Source of the DNA: Oxytricha trifallax
Taxonomy: Eukaryota > Ciliophora > Spirotrichea > Sporadotrichida > Oxytrichidae
Reading direction: 5' to 3'
Assembly (NCBI GenBank): GCA_000711775.1
Contig: ARYC01000062.1
Location: 62,001 to 126,000 of the forward strand
Length of the DNA stretch: 64,000 nt
Made by a program: the position numbers and the translations under genes. Each line of letters starts with the position of its first letter. The stretch's first letter is position 1. A model generated the notes under the pieces. That model did no database searches and was not told where the DNA came from. It saw only the letters and a list, made by a program, of their open reading frames with translations. Shown piece by piece: positions 61,716-64,000 of the stretch.

Positions 61716-62600
61716 AGCCTTGGGTTAGACATGCAAGGGGAGGCATGCTTAATTAAATTAATCAAAGACATTATTAAATGCCACTTAGAAGCCTCCTTTA
61801 GAATCATAGAAGCAATCATGGTAATTAAGTTAGTTAAGATTATGAGTATATTAGCGCTTCTCCCAAGTTGCATTTCTTATTTATTAATTTGATATTATAA
61901 TATACTTATAGATTAATTACTTACAAATACTGTATTATTGATAATAATCATATATTAAATTCTTTTATTAGCAAAATAATGCCACTTAAATTAACTTATT
62001 TGTATTGATATCGATTGTAAAATATGAATAAACTTAAATGAATTCATGATTAAATCCTAATCGCTTCCTTTTCCTTGAGATCTTACATACTATTCTTTTT
62101 ATAATCCTGTTTTTAAAAGTATGTAATTATATATTACAAAGTAAAACATTACGGAATATTTTCATCCATTTATTGTTATTGTTTGTAAATATCTTTAAAT
62201 ATCTTATACTTTTTAAAATATATACTTCTGTATATTTAAAATATCATTTTTAATTGAATTTTACAATTTATTAATTATCCAAAAACACTCAACTGTAGTC
62301 ATATCATCATCATCAAAATTAAAGCTATGAGTTCCAAGCTTCTCATCAGTTCTACTACTTTTAATGAATTTCACGGATCTTCTTGCTTAATTTTATTACC
62401 ACTTTTATTGCTAATAAAGTATCAATATAACTTAAACAATAATTAAATTTTAAATCTAAGCATATCTTGTATACTATTTGGAGTGCTATTATAAATAATA
62501 TATAGTTAAAACAAGTAATATGAATTAATTATTTTTAATACTACAATTTTACTAAGATATAATTCAAAATATTTGTTCAAGCATCCCTTACATATCAAAT
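61716..62600. other. AT-rich, no gene seen
   Basis: AT-rich spacer before the last retroposon. Confidence 0.5.
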
Positions 62601-62611
62601 ATAAAAATATT

Positions 62612-64000
62612 TTAATAATAACTCTGATCATATTGAGGTCTATGTGCCCCGACAGACATACTATCTAATATGTAGGAGACAAGCCTTTTAAAAATGAACT
62701 TTGTAACTTTCTGTTATACTTAGTCTTTGTTCATCTATACCCTTTGCCATTAGTTTTTCTTTGCTTTTTTCTCTTCCTTTGACCTCCTATTCATCCTCTT
62801 TTCTTTGTATAAAGGATTAATATGTAGTCTTCTTAGTCTTTGAACTTGAATTATTAATCAAAGTCCTTAGCGTTGATTTAGAATTTGAGTTCTCTTGTTC
62901 TGATGTAGTCTTTCATACTGGTAGTAATCATTTAGATAAAATCTGATTTGAGGAAATTGGCTTGTTTTCAATGGAATACAATGTGTGATTTAACATTAAT
63001 GAGATGATTGTGGTAGCCTGCATTAATGCTCAACAAGCGGGATTTACATTTGTTGTAATAGTCCTGAAGATGCCTAGGTTGAAAAGTTCTACTAGATCTA
63101 TGGCTGAGATCTAAGTGTTTACTGCTGAGTTTGATTCTCTTTAAAATTTTCTCATTAATCGCCCATGGAAACTATCATTTATAGTTTTGAACAGGCGAAA
63201 CTTTAACACACTCCCAAATGGATTGTGTAAATAGTTTAGTGGATCTGTCAAGTTTGGTATCTATTATGTTGAACTAGATAAAGATGCATGATTCTCTTGT
63301 GTCTAATCTCTTTTGGAGTTAAGCCCTGGTAATGCTCTTCATTGAAAGTAGGTTAGATCCAATTTTAATTTATTAATTATAAAACTATTAAGCTTTGTTT
63401 ATGATTATTTAAGTTCAATATTTAAAACTAAACTGAAATTATTCTGTAACGTATATGGCGACATTGAATAAAGAGTTATTTTCTTCTATTTAAGTGTTCA
63501 AGGGAAGATATGGTGATTTATCAAAAACTTATTGATTTTTCATCCTCTTCAAGTGCAACATGACTAGAGTTTTGTTAGTAGGATTTAAAGCTGTCGTATT
63601 AATTGTGTTTCCACTTCTTCTTCAAACTGCAGTCATCTTCGTTGTCATTTTAAATAACGTTTTATTGATGAGGTACCCTTTACTTCTGAAAAAGTGTAAA
63701 ACTAATGGGATTTTTTTTGGAAGAGCTGATGGTGCTATTTCCAAAAGGAATTTGGCCAAATTTATGGGGTTATCTTAGCTTTGAGTTTAAGACTCTTGAG
63801 TTTTTACATTTTTATTGCTTGTAATCTAAGTATTTATAGAAGTTTTTAGGTCTAGAATTGTACTTTCTCACTGCAGTTGTTTATTTCTAATTGAATTTGA
63901 GCTATTTGAATCTTAAGTTATTAAACTAGTGTTTAGCTTATTATTTTTTTAGCTGTAAAAATATAACTTTTAGGTATATAGTCCCCATTATCCTTCTACT
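62612..64000 (-). mobile_element. Alpha-like retroposon F, truncated by window end
   Basis: The minus-strand 3' segment (complement at 62627-62641, one base different from consensus) is followed by a short ATT-rich tail. A G-run stands just upstream. The C-terminal coding remnant near 62740-62830 is Lys/Arg-rich, as in other alpha copies. The body continues past the window end, so the 5' end and target duplication cannot be checked. Confidence 0.55.

Noticed and set aside
1-64000. Telomere-type C4A4 repeats or TBE terminal repeats
   Set aside because: No C4A4/G4T4 runs were seen, so a telomere-bearing element end is not claimed.
1-64000. Listing every UAR=Gln frame above 100 codons as a gene
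   Set aside because: With TGA as sole stop in AT-rich DNA many such frames occur by chance on both strands, as at 12.5-13.3 kb; only those with motif, copy conservation or strong composition are kept.

Overview
The window is about three-quarters A+T and holds long AT-rich stretches, repeats, mobile-element copies and scattered coding-like islands. Standard-code open frames are short and mostly meaningless. When TAA and TAG are read as glutamine and only TGA as stop, long frames appear: 445 codons at 17974-19311 and 483 codons at 26242-27693. Their reading frames are recognisable in other copies in the window. Together with short GT-AG introns (about 40-67 nt), this points to a ciliate nuclear genome using the UAR=Gln code. 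The gene-poor, transposon-rich layout suggests germline (micronuclear) DNA. I cannot assign the clade, and no telomeric repeats are visible.

Layout. 1-6150: AT-rich, with coding-like islands on the minus strand. 6150-10767: about ten tandem copies of a 471-bp satellite. 11900-13330: an inverted copy of a dispersed gene-pair repeat (GPR). 14860-17400: coding-like islands. 17931-22000: retroposon A (+), a coding-like frame, retroposon G (-). 22300-25900: three minus-strand coding-like islands. 26126-27801: retroposon B (+). 29300-31130: GPR copy split by a 550-bp MITE. 34600-37000: a decayed beta retroposon carrying a nested alpha retroposon. 38044-38088: a perfect palindrome. 40101-40440: start of a MORN-repeat gene. 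41021-42120: GPR copy. 43098-43529: Q/K-rich frame. 45193-46777: retroposon D (+). 50250-55630: decayed DDE-transposase locus with an intron-containing gene, a fold-back element, retroposon E (-), a broken zinc-finger gene and a lone diverged satellite monomer. 58730-59945: GPR copy. 60560-64000: one degraded and one window-truncated retroposon (-).

The most unusual system is a set of about 1.6-kb retroposons. They are bounded by 13-16 bp target-site duplications and end in a conserved 3' segment followed by an (ATT)n tail. Each carries a single non-reverse-transcriptase ORF of one of two kinds, called alpha and beta here. They look like 'half-LINE' elements that borrow a reverse transcriptase from elsewhere. 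A second notable system is the GPR family. One strand encodes a predicted secreted or membrane-anchored protein conserved around the peptide SIVGIAR; the opposite strand encodes a protein starting MSE.E.P.

Caution: with TGA as the only stop in AT-rich DNA, 100-200 codon frames arise by chance on both strands. Single-copy frames are therefore given low confidence. Frames conserved between copies, or carrying a recognisable motif, are given more.
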